DNA of 14,975 bases, from contig LCLH01000026.1 in the NCBI GenBank assembly GCA_001001925.1, positions 1 through 14,975 on the forward strand, in the 5' to 3' direction. The stretch comes from Candidatus Magasanikbacteria bacterium GW2011_GWC2_45_8. GTDB lineage: Bacteria > Patescibacteriota > Patescibacteriia > Magasanikbacterales > UBA10146. A program made the translations under genes and the position numbers. Numbering within the stretch: position 1 is the first letter of the stretch; each line of letters opens with the position of its first letter. The notes below the pieces were generated by a model that saw only the letters and a program-made list of their open reading frames with translations, did no database searches and was not told where the DNA came from. Positions 8,423 to 14,776 of this stretch are shown here, piece after piece.

Positions 8423-8461
8423 AATTTTTGTGTGCCCCACAAAGTTATTGTTTCAATGCAT
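8420..8461 (-). repeat. Half-copy of the palindromic element at the start of the Sua5 gene
   Basis: On the minus strand this stretch contains AATAACTT-TGT-GGGGCAC-A-CAAAAATT. The left arm of the palindrome on the plus strand (7686-7713) contains AATAACTT-CCC-GGGGCAC-G-CAAAAATT, and the minus-strand right arm begins AATAACTTCGTGGGG. The outer ATGC is also shared. The three sequences are clearly related. This copy fills the 29-nt prfB/Sua5 gap and reaches into the start codons of the Sua5 gene. Confidence 0.65.
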
Positions 8462-8469
8462 AAAATTCT

Positions 8470-9568
8470 CTATCTTTTTTTTAACCATCGCAAGTAGCTC
8501 TCCACCACTTCATCCAAATCCCCCTCCAGAGCCTTCTCCGGCTCGGTACTTTCATATCCCGTACGATGATCTTTCAACAAATGATAGGGATGAATTACAT
8601 ATGAACGCGCCTGATTGCCCCACGCGGCCTCATGGTATTCTCCGCGCAACTCAATGCGTTCCGTGCGCGCCTCCTCTTCCGCGCGCACCTGCAATTTTGA
8701 TTTCAAAATCTTCAACGCGGTTTCTTTATTCTGCATTTGTGAACGCTCGTTTTGACATTGCACCGTAATACCAGTTGGAATATGCACCAGCCTCACCGCG
8801 CTATAGGTAGTGTTGACCGACTGCCCCCCATGCCCGCCGGACATAAACGTATCAACACGCAGATCTTCCGGTTCAATTTCCACCTGCGCGGTTTCATCAA
8901 ATTCCGGCAAAACTTCCACGAGCGCAAAAGAGGTGTGGCGCATTTTCTCCGCGTCAAACGGTGATATGCGCACCAACCGGTGGACACCATGTTCTGATTT
9001 TAAATATCCGTACGCGTACGCTCCGCGAATAACGAGCGTGGCACTTTTGATGCCGGCTTCTTGCCCTTTGCTCTCATCAACCACTTCAACACCCCACCCC
9101 TTTTTTTCCGCGTAACGCAAATACATACGCATAAGCATTCCAGCCCAATCTTGCGCGTCCGTTCCGCCTGTGCCCGCATGGATGCTCATAATCACATTGC
9201 GTGTGTCGTACTCGCGAGAGAGCAACAAAAAAAACTCAAGCTTTTCATACTGCTTAAGCGCCGCGTTGTATTGTGCCGTAATATCTTCTGTAAGATTCAC
9301 CATCTGATCACGCGCGTCCAATTCCGCAATTTCCAAAAGATCATCAACTTGTTTTTTCAATTGCTCCCAACCCTCAACTTCTTTTACGAGCATGCTGTGC
9401 CGCGCCGCAACTTCTTTTGCATTCTGCTGGTCGTTCCAAAAAGTGCTTTCCGCCATTTCAACCTCAAACGCACGCACTTCTGTTTTTAGGTGAGGAAGGT
9501 CAAAGTAACCTCCCGGCGTCGCTCACGCGCGTCTGGAGGGCTTGAAGTTTAGAAGTAAGTTCTGACAT
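8470..9568 (-). CDS. prfB: Peptide chain release factor 2, with programmed +1 frameshift
   Basis: RF2 reads UGA and UAA stop codons and triggers peptide release. Translation starts at ATG 9568 (MSELTSKLQALQTRVSDAGRLL), meets an in-frame UGA at 9502-9500, and must slip +1 at CTT-TGA-C to continue as DLPHLKTEVRAFEVEMAESTFWND through to TAG 8472-8470. The joined product is 365 aa, the usual RF2 length. The stop-codon-reading SPF tripeptide is at about residues 201-203 (VRISPFDAEK) and the catalytic GGQ near 247-249 (SGGHGGQSVN). The 1099-nt span is 1 nt over a multiple of three, as expected for a +1 shift. No Shine-Dalgarno site precedes the ATG, which lies 5 nt after the stop of a toxin remnant. 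No strong promoter is visible closer than the antitoxin promoter, so prfB may depend on that one. Confidence 0.96.
9500..9514 (-). promoter_or_regulatory. RF2 autoregulatory programmed +1 frameshift site
   Basis: The minus strand reads GGGAGG-TTA-CTT-TGA followed by C. This matches the E. coli prfB arrangement: a Shine-Dalgarno-like hexamer directly followed by one codon, CUU, UGA and C. Low RF2 lets the ribosome pause at UGA and slip; high RF2 terminates. It shows that UGA is a genuine stop codon in this genome. Confidence 0.95.
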
Positions 9569-9573
9569 ATTTT

Positions 9574-9759
9574 TTATGAATATAATTCACTATGAGTGCA
9601 GAGCATTTCAAATCGCACACCGCTTCCTTTTTCAATCTCACAAAACAATGCGCGCCAATCGCCGGTGATGTTGATACTGCGATATTTTTCCAGCGTTCCA
9701 TTCAATTTGTGATTTTTAAGAAGCGGATGAATAAGATTTCTTGCGAGATGTAAGCCATT
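9574..9759 (-). pseudogene. N-terminally truncated RelE/YafQ-like toxin remnant
   Basis: A frame offset from the antitoxin by one base encodes about 61 residues, including HPLLKNHKLNGTLEK, YRSINITGDWRALF and a C-terminal FEMLCTHSELYS. This pattern (P.LK.HKL.G.L...RSI.ITGD.R..F...GTHS.LY) is the C-terminal two-thirds of RelE/YafQ-type mRNA interferases. The first ~30-35 residues are missing: the frame is closed by TAA at 9762-9760 inside the antitoxin gene and has no ATG, GTG or TTG start. The remnant overlaps the antitoxin 3' end by 44 nt. A deletion removing the original intergenic junction and toxin N-terminus is the simplest explanation. The retained His residues correspond roughly to catalytic ones in YafQ, but without an initiation codon no toxin should be made. 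It ends 5 nt before prfB. Confidence 0.7.
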
Positions 9760-10015
9760 TTATTGCATCGGTTGCATTATCAAATGAATAAACACGTCCC
9801 GCCTTTACATCTGCCGCCGATTCCTTGAGTGCTTTGAGCAGATAAGGAGTGGGTCGATCTTCAGAAAGGCTCGCGTGTACGGTTTTGGTGCGGATAAATT
9901 CGTTGAGTTGAACACTCACCAGTGTCCCCAAACTCATACCTAAAGCCTCGGCAACCGCATGTGCCTTTCGTTTTACTTTTGGATCAATTTTAACAGTCAA
10001 CAAAGCCGTTTTCAT
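9716..10015 (-). CDS. RelB/DinJ-type antitoxin
   Basis: This 99-aa protein begins MKTALLTVKIDPKVKRKAHAVAEALGMSLGTLVSVQLNEFI when split as a ribbon (residues ~3-9) and two helices, the ribbon-helix-helix DNA-binding fold of RelB/DinJ antitoxins. The C-terminal half (ALKESAADVKAGRVYSFDNATDAIKWL) would normally wrap the toxin. The start ATG 10015 puts the strand at the very N-terminus as in the family. The frame is open further upstream to 10129, but that extension would cross the promoter and the terminator. Its last residues (SRKKSYSSAS) probably read into former toxin sequence, since the adjoining toxin gene lacks its first third. A consensus promoter with palindromes lies directly upstream, fitting autorepression. 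It is therefore probably an orphan antitoxin or a residual repressor. Confidence 0.8.
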   Translation of the reverse strand: MKTALLTVKIDPKVKRKAHAVAEALGMSLGTLVSVQLNEFIRTKTVHASLSEDRPTPYLLKALKESAADVKAGRVYSFDNATDAIKWLTSRKKSYSSAS

Positions 10016-10034
10016 AAAATTATAAATTATAACA

Positions 10035-10075
10035 AAGTATATACTTAGTATAATATAGTAAGCCACACCTGTCAA
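10035..10075 (-). promoter_or_regulatory. Promoter and palindromic operator of the antitoxin gene
   Basis: On the minus strand, TTGACA (10075-10070) and TATACT (10052-10047) are separated by 17 nt, close to the sigma-70 consensus. A perfect 12-bp palindrome AAGTATATACTT (10035-10046) follows the -10, and an imperfect one (ctta-TATA-taag type, 10044-10062) overlaps it. This is how RelB-type antitoxins usually repress their own promoter. It could also drive prfB. Confidence 0.75.
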
Positions 10076-10087
10076 AATGGCTAAACT

Positions 10088-10121
10088 AAAAATCCTCTGC
10101 ATGGTCTGCAGAGGATTTTTT
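10088..10121. terminator. Strong bidirectional intrinsic terminator after groEL
   Basis: A perfect 14-bp stem (AAAAATCCTCTGCA at 10088-10101 and its complement at 10107-10120) encloses a 5-nt loop. A/T tracts on both sides allow termination in either direction. It closes the groESL transcript, 31 nt after the groEL stop, and separates it from the antitoxin promoter. Confidence 0.92.
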
Positions 10122-10151
10122 GCGCTCAATATTATGTGCGCACTTTTTCAA

Positions 10152-11795
10152 CTAATACATGCCGCCCATTCCACCCATGCCGTCCATACCCATGCCGCCG
10201 CCTCCCTGCATTGGTTCTTTCTTTTCAGGAATGTCGGTAATCACCGCTTCCGTGGTGAGCATCATGGCCGCAATAGAAGCGGCATTTTGTATCGCACTGC
10301 GGGTTACTTTGGTAGGATCCACAATGCCTGCTTGCACCATATCCTCATAGCGGTCAGCCTCGGCGTTGTAGCCCATGTTGCCGGTCAGCTTGCGCACTTC
10401 TTCAATAACCACAGAGCCGTCTTTGCCCGCGTTCACCGCTATCTGGCGCATTGGCTCTTCAAGCGCGCGGCGCAAGATATTCAAACCAATTTTTTCTTCG
10501 CCGCTCACCTGTACGCTGTCCAATGCCGCGCGCGCACGAAGTAGCGCCACACCTCCGCCCGGAACAATTCCCTCTTCTACAGCCGCTTTGGTGGCAGACA
10601 CCGCGTCTTCTATGCGATGCTTTTTTTCTTTCATTTCAACTTCCGTTGCCGCGCCAACCTTTATAACGCCTACACCGCCGGCAAGCTTTGCCAAGCGTTC
10701 TTGCAATTTTTCGCGATCAAACTCGCTGTCGGTTTTTTCCAATAACACTTTAATTTGCGCCACGCGATCCTTAACGGATTTTTCATCGCCCTTGCCGCCA
10801 ATGATGGTGGTGTAATCTTTAGTGGCTACAATCTTTCCGGCACTTCCCAAATCTTCCAAAGTCGCGCTTTCAAGTTTCAAGCCCACTTCTTCAGAAATAA
10901 CGCGTCCGCCGGTTAACACAGCAATGTCTTGCAACATTTCTTTACGGCGGTCGCCAAAGCCCGGAGCTTTCACCGCAAGCACATTAAATGTCCCACGCAA
11001 TTTGTTGACCACAAAAGTTGCCAATGCGGCGCCTTCAACTTCATCGGCAATAATCACCAGCTCTTTGCGTCCTGTGCCCGCCACTTTTTCCAATACCGGC
11101 AAAATATCTTCCAAAGAAGCGATTTTTTTGTCAGTAATCAAAATGCGAGGATCGGAATATTCCGCTTCCATACGGTCCGCGTTGGTAATCATGTAAGGAG
11201 ACACATAGCCCTTGTCAAACCGCATGCCCTTGACCACTTCAGTTTCAATGCCAAATGATTGTGATTCTTCCACGGTAATCACACCGTTTTCTCCCACTTC
11301 TTTCATTGCTTTGGCAATGGTAACACCAATCTCCGCGTCGTTCGCAGATATGGAGGCAACCTGCACAATCGCGTCTCCGGAGACAGGAGTGGAAATGGTA
11401 TTTTTCAATTCATTCACCAACGCTTCCACGCCTTTTTCAATCCCGCGCTTGAGCGCCAAGGGGTTTGCGCCTGCGGCCACATTCTTTAATCCTTCATGGA
11501 TAATGGCCTGCGCGAGCACGGTAGCGGTAGTGGTACCGTCTCCCGCAACGTCATTGGTTTTGGACGCCACTTCTTTCACCAGTGACGCACCAATATTTTC
11601 AAACTTATCAGGAAGTTCAATTTCTTTTGCCACGGTCACGCCATCTTTGGTTACGGTTGGCGCGCCATAGCCTTTGTCCAAGACCACATTGCGTCCGCGA
11701 GGGCCAAGGGTTACCTTGACCGCGTCCGCGAGCATATCCACGCCGCGCTTCAAAGCTCTGCGCGCTTGTTCATTAAATAACAATTGTTTTGCCAT
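10152..11795 (-). CDS. groEL: Chaperonin GroEL (60 kDa subunit)
   Basis: GroEL forms the double-ring ATP-driven folding chamber in the cytoplasm that works with the GroES lid. The 547-aa sequence is full length. It starts MAKQLLFNEQARRALKRGVD, has the ATP-binding GPRGRNVVLDKGYGAP and AGDGTTTATVLAQAI (near residues 30-95), the apical domain with PGFGDRRKEMLQDIAVLTGG, the equatorial return with EEGIVPGGGVALLRA, and the Gly/Met-rich tail GGGGMGMDGMGGMGGMY. No key residue appears lost. It starts 11 nt after the groES stop with no evident Shine-Dalgarno site, so translation may depend on coupling to groES. It is transcribed from the CIRCE-controlled promoter upstream of groES. Confidence 0.98.
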   Translation of the reverse strand: MAKQLLFNEQARRALKRGVDMLADAVKVTLGPRGRNVVLDKGYGAPTVTKDGVTVAKEIELPDKFENIGASLVKEVASKTNDVAGDGTTTATVLAQAIIHEGLKNVAAGANPLALKRGIEKGVEALVNELKNTISTPVSGDAIVQVASISANDAEIGVTIAKAMKEVGENGVITVEESQSFGIETEVVKGMRFDKGYVSPYMITNADRMEAEYSDPRILITDKKIASLEDILPVLEKVAGTGRKELVIIADEVEGAALATFVVNKLRGTFNVLAVKAPGFGDRRKEMLQDIAVLTGGRVISEEVGLKLESATLEDLGSAGKIVATKDYTTIIGGKGDEKSVKDRVAQIKVLLEKTDSEFDREKLQERLAKLAGGVGVIKVGAATEVEMKEKKHRIEDAVSATKAAVEEGIVPGGGVALLRARAALDSVQVSGEEKIGLNILRRALEEPMRQIAVNAGKDGSVVIEEVRKLTGNMGYNAEADRYEDMVQAGIVDPTKVTRSAIQNAASIAAMMLTTEAVITDIPEKKEPMQGGGGMGMDGMGGMGGMY

Positions 11796-11806
11796 ATGCT
11801 AAAAAA

Positions 11807-12100
11807 TTATTCAACGATAGCGAGTATATCGCTCTCGGATAAAACTAAAAATTCATCTTTACCGACCTTGAATTCGTCAGGCGAGTATTTTTTGAATAAT
11901 ACTTTGTCGCCAGGTTTAACAGACATTTGCGCGCGTGTGCCATTGTCCAAGACCTTGCCCGGACCAACCGCCACCACTTCGCCTTGTTCAGGCTTTTCTT
12001 TGTCCACCGTGTCAGGCAAAATAATGCCCGCGCGGGTTGCTTCTTCCTTGGAAGAAAGAGCTTTGACGATCACATGATCGCCCAAAGGTTTTACGTTCAT
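11807..12100 (-). CDS. groES: Co-chaperonin GroES (10 kDa subunit)
   Basis: GroES caps the GroEL ring as a heptamer. The 97-aa protein has the expected order: MNVKPLGDHVIVKALSSKEE, the mobile loop with EATRAGIILPDTVDKEKPE (residues ~19-37), GEVVAVGPGKVLDNG, VKPGDKVLFKKYSPDEFKV and the terminal EFLVLSESDILAIVE. Length and motifs are normal. The ATG at 12100 follows a weak AAAGAG Shine-Dalgarno-like stretch and aligns with the family N-terminus. It is the first gene of the groES-groEL operon and lies about 55 nt downstream of a perfect CIRCE operator, pointing to heat-shock control by HrcA. Confidence 0.97.
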   Translation of the reverse strand: MNVKPLGDHVIVKALSSKEEATRAGIILPDTVDKEKPEQGEVVAVGPGKVLDNGTRAQMSVKPGDKVLFKKYSPDEFKVGKDEFLVLSESDILAIVE

Positions 12101-12154
12101 AGGCTCTTTAAAAAAGTAAATAAATAAGCGTATTTTTTAAGTGAGGCTAATGTT

Positions 12155-12181
12155 TTAGCACTCCATTTAAACGAGTGCTAA
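12155..12181. promoter_or_regulatory. CIRCE operator (HrcA binding site) of groESL
   Basis: TTAGCACTC (12155-12163), 9 nt, GAGTGCTAA (12173-12181): a perfect match to the CIRCE consensus. It lies between the promoter and groES. HrcA bound here represses groESL until heat shock titrates it; the hrcA gene is not in this window. Confidence 0.97.
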
Positions 12182-12196
12182 ATTCGACCTAAGGGT

Positions 12197-12225
12197 ACTT
12201 TAGTCAAAAATGGATTTCTTGTCAA
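12197..12225 (-). promoter_or_regulatory. Promoter of groES-groEL
   Basis: Minus-strand TTGACA (12225-12220) and TAAAGT (12202-12197) are 17 nt apart. The predicted start of transcription falls just upstream of the CIRCE element, the standard layout for HrcA-controlled promoters. A second TTGACT at 12207-12202 lacks a convincing -10. Confidence 0.65.
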
Positions 12226-12309
12226 GGGGGCCACCCAAACTGCCGTCCAAACACCAAGTGAAGTTATTAACAAAGCAGTGCTCCGAAACCTTGATTATTT
12301 GATGACAAA

Positions 12310-12337
12310 TAAAAAATAGCCTGGGTTTCAAGCTATT
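12310..12337 (-). terminator. Intrinsic terminator of the 231-aa gene
   Basis: On the minus strand, AATAGC (12337-12332) and GCTATT (12320-12315) form a 6-bp stem around an 11-nt loop, followed by a T-rich run. It lies 23 nt after the stop codon at 12360. The remaining ~80 nt up to the groES promoter show nothing else clear. Confidence 0.65.
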
Positions 12338-12359
12338 GGCGTGGTACTATGGTTGGTTA

Positions 12360-13055
12360 TTATTGTGGCCATTCGGGATCCTCCATGAGGAGTTCTAGCG
12401 CGATTGCTTCCAGACGCAGGTCCACGTATTCATCTATTTCTTCGTTTTTGATGCGTCCGGTACGCGCACGCTTCACGAGCACGCGCATGCGCTGATACAC
12501 TCTTGCCAAATAATCTCTTGCCAGAACTCTTGTGGAGAATCGCGTTGCCATGCCGGCAAGCGGGTTTTTTTGCAACGATGTTTCTTCAGCGCTCACCGCC
12601 ATAAGCACCGAGACATTTTCCACGAGAATCCGGTAGTTGATCAATTCCATCAAATAGAGATCCTTGGCTTGAGCAATGCTGTGAGAAGTTCCCTTGTAAA
12701 GACTCCCAAGCCTCTCATGATATGCTGATGGATTCAATTGCTCAAAAATTCGGAGCACCTTACGAGCTCTTGCCAACGAAAGATGAAAAAAAGACAAGTA
12801 ATCATGGCTTCTTAGGTAGTACACCGCGTCTTGGGCAAGAACTATCCGCCCATTGACAAGCGCGACATCTTCCTCTTCAAGACGCCGAGGAGTTGCGTCA
12901 CAAAAGTATGTGCCGTCTGGCAGACGCAATCTATCCAGCTCTCCTATGCTGGAGATGGGCGCGCGGACAAGTAATCTGCCATACAGCGCGTCCACATTCA
13001 GAATAAACAAATCGCTATGGTGAACATCACCATGGAAAGGTTCATCTGTACTCAT
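12360..13055 (-). CDS. Hypothetical protein, 231 aa, not recognised
   Basis: I do not recognise this protein. It starts MSTDEPFHGDVHHSDLFILN with no signal peptide or membrane segment. The first ~75 residues look beta-rich (LLVRAPISSIG, LRLPDGTYFCD, VALVNGRIVLAQDAVYYL). The rest is largely helical, with Arg/Leu-rich helices (SLARARKVLRIFEQL, TRVLARDYLARVYQRMRVLV) and an acidic end (EEIDEYVDLRLEAIALELL, MEDPEWPQ). One Cys only. The start ATG 13055 is well supported by a GGAGG Shine-Dalgarno 6 nt upstream, and the gene has its own near-consensus promoter and terminator, so it is a single-gene transcription unit. It is probably a soluble cytoplasmic protein. The insertion sequence sits directly upstream of its -35 box. 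Confidence 0.8.
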   Translation of the reverse strand: MSTDEPFHGDVHHSDLFILNVDALYGRLLVRAPISSIGELDRLRLPDGTYFCDATPRRLEEEDVALVNGRIVLAQDAVYYLRSHDYLSFFHLSLARARKVLRIFEQLNPSAYHERLGSLYKGTSHSIAQAKDLYLMELINYRILVENVSVLMAVSAEETSLQKNPLAGMATRFSTRVLARDYLARVYQRMRVLVKRARTGRIKNEEIDEYVDLRLEAIALELLMEDPEWPQ

Positions 13056-13103
13056 TGATGGCCTCCATCCGCTTCAAGCGGGCTTATAAAAGAGCAATTT
13101 TAT

Positions 13104-13132
13104 ACTGTAATACTTTGGGGTATTTTTGTCAA
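13104..13132 (-). promoter_or_regulatory. Promoter of the 231-aa gene, abutting the insertion sequence
   Basis: Minus-strand TTGACA (13132-13127) and TACAGT (13109-13104) are 17 nt apart. The first base of the -35 box is the last base of the 18-bp direct repeat of the neighbouring insertion sequence. The duplicated target therefore keeps the -35 intact while everything upstream is now IS DNA. A CCGCTTGAAGCGG palindrome lies in the leader near 13070-13083, just before the Shine-Dalgarno site. Confidence 0.6.
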
Positions 13133-13149
13133 GATAAAAGTGAGGGACG
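13132..13149 (+). repeat. 18-bp direct repeat (target-site duplication), left copy
   Basis: AGATAAAAGTGAGGGACG is identical to 14643-14660 in the same orientation. It directly brackets the insertion sequence and so is read as a target-site duplication. Long duplications fit what is reported for part of the IS1202-like group. Confidence 0.8.
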
Positions 13150-13157
13150 TAAAGGCT

Positions 13158-13201
13158 AAATAGAAATGTCATACCTGTGAGCAAAATAGAAATGTCATAC
13201 C
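13158..13201 (+). repeat. Left IS end: two tandem 18-bp motifs
   Basis: AAATAGAAATGTCATACC occurs at 13158-13175 and again at 13184-13201, offset 26 bp, about two and a half helical turns. The inner copy is part of the 19-bp perfect inverted repeat shared with the right end. Confidence 0.8.
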
Positions 13202-13216
13202 CCGCCTAAAATGGCC

Positions 13217-14533
13217 TTACTTAACAGCCGACAATGTGGGCTGTTTTTTAGTGAATAAAAGTTGTCTTCTCCATGGGTGGTTAACTGGCGGTTTCCAGTT
13301 CGTCGGCTGTCTTGTTGTCAAAGCCACAAGCTGTACATTGATTGCTTTTTTTGGTCTTTCCGGCAAACAGAGATAAGTTAGATAATGGTTTCTGACGGAT
13401 ATTTTAATCTCGCCGTTTAAAGATTCTTCTACCGTCACTTTGTCTTTCTTGTAAACCGCGGTCGGTTGGGTTTTAGTTAGTTGGAAGTATCGATTTTTAA
13501 ATTGAACGGTATAATCATTGTTAATTATTCTCTCTGATTGAATTGATAAAATTTTGTCTAAATTATTCTTTTCAACAATGTTTAATTTTCGATGTAAATC
13601 ATTTTCTTTTTTTGGTATAACCGCGAATTGGCGGTTGAATTTAGGTATGAAAATTTCTTTTAAAAATTTATTAGCATCTTCAATGGTATTAATTTTATTC
13701 AGCCGCATTTCTTTAACCAGTCTTCTCTGCAAAGTACCGTTCATCTTTTCTACTCGACCTTTGGCTTGCGGACTGTTGGCGTGTATTACTCTAACCCCCA
13801 ATTGGTTCATAGCTCGTTCAAACTGAGTCATTAATTCTTTGTTATCAACCGCATTTTTGTGATTAACCTTGTAGGTGCTGAATTTGTCCAGATAGATGGC
13901 GCTAGGCAGGCCTTTCTCCTCAAAATACCCCTTCCAGAAACGGAACACCGGTACCACTCCTTCATTGTATCCAAACACGCCTTTGGTTATCTTGCCGGTG
14001 GCATCATCCACTGACAGGAGAAGGCACTGCTCTAAGCCGACAACCATTTCATTTCTGCCTTCAAACCAATTATGGTAACTACCATCAAACTGCTGTATCT
14101 CTCCGTAGTTATCTTTTCTTTCCCGCCAGAAATGCTTTTTAACATTGGTTTTCTTCTTTGGTAGCCACAGTTTTTCAGTGATCATTATTTGTCTGACCGT
14201 TTCTTTACTTAACAGTATTTTATGGTCATCTCTTAAATGTTCTTGAGCAAGGAGTGGGTTGAAATCGTGGTATATTTCTTTTAAATATTCTTTGGCTTTG
14301 TTTATTATGTTTCTAGCAATTTGGCGGTTGCCTTTTCGACCGCGATTTCCATGGATTATCCCTTTAATGCCAAACAGGTTAACAACCGCCTTTAACCTTT
14401 TTGTTTGCCTGATAGACAGATTAAGCTGTTTAGCGGCTTCTGTGCCATCGATTTTTTTGGCTAACAAATTTTTAACTATTTCGTAACGCTTCGCTTCTCT
14501 TTTAGTCATAGTTATTAGTTGATTTTGGTCCAT
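13217..14533 (-). CDS. ISNCY/IS1202-family DDE transposase
   Basis: The 438-aa protein has an N-terminal helix-turn-helix (KKIDGTEAAKQLNLSIRQTKRL, split at ~27-48), typical of this family. The RNase H-like catalytic core follows, with QQFDGSYHNW (D150), LSVDDATGKITKGVFGY, IYLDKFSTYKVN (D216) and HANSPQAKGRVEKMNGTLQ (E262), the expected D-D-E triad. TIEDANKFLKEIFIPKFNRQFAV and the C-terminal beta region (YTVQFKNRYFQL, LNGEIKISV) complete it. No frameshift or stop is present, so it appears functional. ATG 14533 gives the usual MD-x-LITMTKREAKRYE start; ATG 14509 is an alternative. The leader contains an 11-bp hairpin close to the start codon that may limit expression. It would cut at the element ends and move the IS. 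Confidence 0.92.
   Translation of the reverse strand: MDQNQLITMTKREAKRYEIVKNLLAKKIDGTEAAKQLNLSIRQTKRLKAVVNLFGIKGIIHGNRGRKGNRQIARNIINKAKEYLKEIYHDFNPLLAQEHLRDDHKILLSKETVRQIMITEKLWLPKKKTNVKKHFWRERKDNYGEIQQFDGSYHNWFEGRNEMVVGLEQCLLLSVDDATGKITKGVFGYNEGVVPVFRFWKGYFEEKGLPSAIYLDKFSTYKVNHKNAVDNKELMTQFERAMNQLGVRVIHANSPQAKGRVEKMNGTLQRRLVKEMRLNKINTIEDANKFLKEIFIPKFNRQFAVIPKKENDLHRKLNIVEKNNLDKILSIQSERIINNDYTVQFKNRYFQLTKTQPTAVYKKDKVTVEESLNGEIKISVRNHYLTYLCLPERPKKAINVQLVALTTRQPTNWKPPVNHPWRRQLLFTKKQPTLSAVK
13223..13249 (+). terminator. Plus-strand terminator at the 3' end of the transposase gene
   Basis: AACAGCC (13223-13229) and GGCTGTT (13239-13245) form a 7-bp stem followed by a run of six T on the plus strand. 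It overlaps the last transposase codons and would stop transcription entering the element antisense to the transposase. Confidence 0.6.
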
Positions 14534-14539
14534 ATTGTT

Positions 14540-14567
14540 GTCTAAATTAACTTTCTTTAATTTAGAC
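14540..14567 (-). promoter_or_regulatory. Hairpin in the transposase leader
   Basis: GTCTAAATTAA (14540-14550) and TTAATTTAGAC (14557-14567) form a perfect 11-bp stem with a 6-nt loop, starting 6 nt upstream of ATG 14533. In transcripts reading in from outside, it could hide the ribosome entry site, as leader hairpins do in some other IS families. Confidence 0.55.
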
Positions 14568-14593
14568 CAATTATGGCACAGAATCGATTAACT

Positions 14594-14641
14594 ATGACAT
14601 TTCTATTTTGCCCGCCCTATGACATTATCATATGGGCGGGA
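14594..14641 (-). repeat. Right IS end: inverted repeat plus outer hairpin
   Basis: TATGACATTTCTATTTTGC (14594-14612) is the exact complement of the inner left motif. The outer part (14611-14640) is a hairpin, CCCGCCC-TATGA ... TCATA-TGGGCGGG, that holds the second degenerate copy of the motif. Confidence 0.75.
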
Positions 14642-14642
14642 C

Positions 14643-14660
14643 AGATAAAAGTGAGGGACG
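14643..14660 (+). repeat. 18-bp direct repeat (target-site duplication), right copy
   Basis: Identical to 13132-13149. Its last two bases also begin the outer arm of the nested inverted repeat at 14659-14762, so the IS inserted at the edge of that structure. Confidence 0.8.
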
Positions 14661-14762
14661 CTGAATGCAATTTCTACTGCAATATCTAAATTTTGGGTAA
14701 AAATAAACTGCCTTATTTCTACCCAAAATTCAGAAATTTAGTTATGGGCATCGCATTCGGCG
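14659..14762. repeat. 104-bp nested inverted repeat
   Basis: Outer arms CGCTGAATGC (14659-14668) and GCATTCGGCG (14753-14762) pair with one mismatch. The inner arms 14689-14706 and 14713-14730 pair over 18 bp with one mismatch around the loop ACTGCC, and CTAAATTT/AAATTTAG (14686-14693/14734-14741) can pair alternatively. There is no coding potential and no T tract. Its role is unknown. Confidence 0.7.
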
Positions 14763-14776
14763 ACATTCCCAGTGAA

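Larger units (their letters stand above)
13150..14642 (-). mobile_element. ISNCY/IS1202-type insertion sequence, about 1.49 kb
   Basis: The element is bounded by identical 18-bp direct repeats and contains one transposase gene. Its ends carry inverted repeats: GCAAAATAGAAATGTCATA at 13181-13199 is matched perfectly by its complement at 14594-14612. Outside these, each end carries a second related copy (AAATAGAAATGTCATACC at 13158-13175; TATGACATT at 14619-14627), so each end has two presumed transposase-binding sites. The element is visibly more AT-rich than its neighbours. It has an intact transposase, intact ends and an undiverged target duplication, so the insertion looks recent and perhaps still active. 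Confidence 0.85.

Noticed and set aside
9500..9502. UGA in prfB as a disabling nonsense mutation or recoded codon
   Set aside because: The surrounding GGGAGG-TTA-CTT-TGA-C is the standard programmed frameshift signal and the +1 frame continues directly into conserved RF2 sequence.
10016..10129. N-terminal extension of the antitoxin with a hydrophobic segment
   Set aside because: It would be translated from the groEL terminator, promoter and operator DNA. The family start is the ATG at 10015.
14659..14762. Integron attC site or Xer dif site
   Set aside because: No RYYYAAC/GTTRRRY core pair is present and the arms do not resemble a dif consensus; no integrase is in the window.
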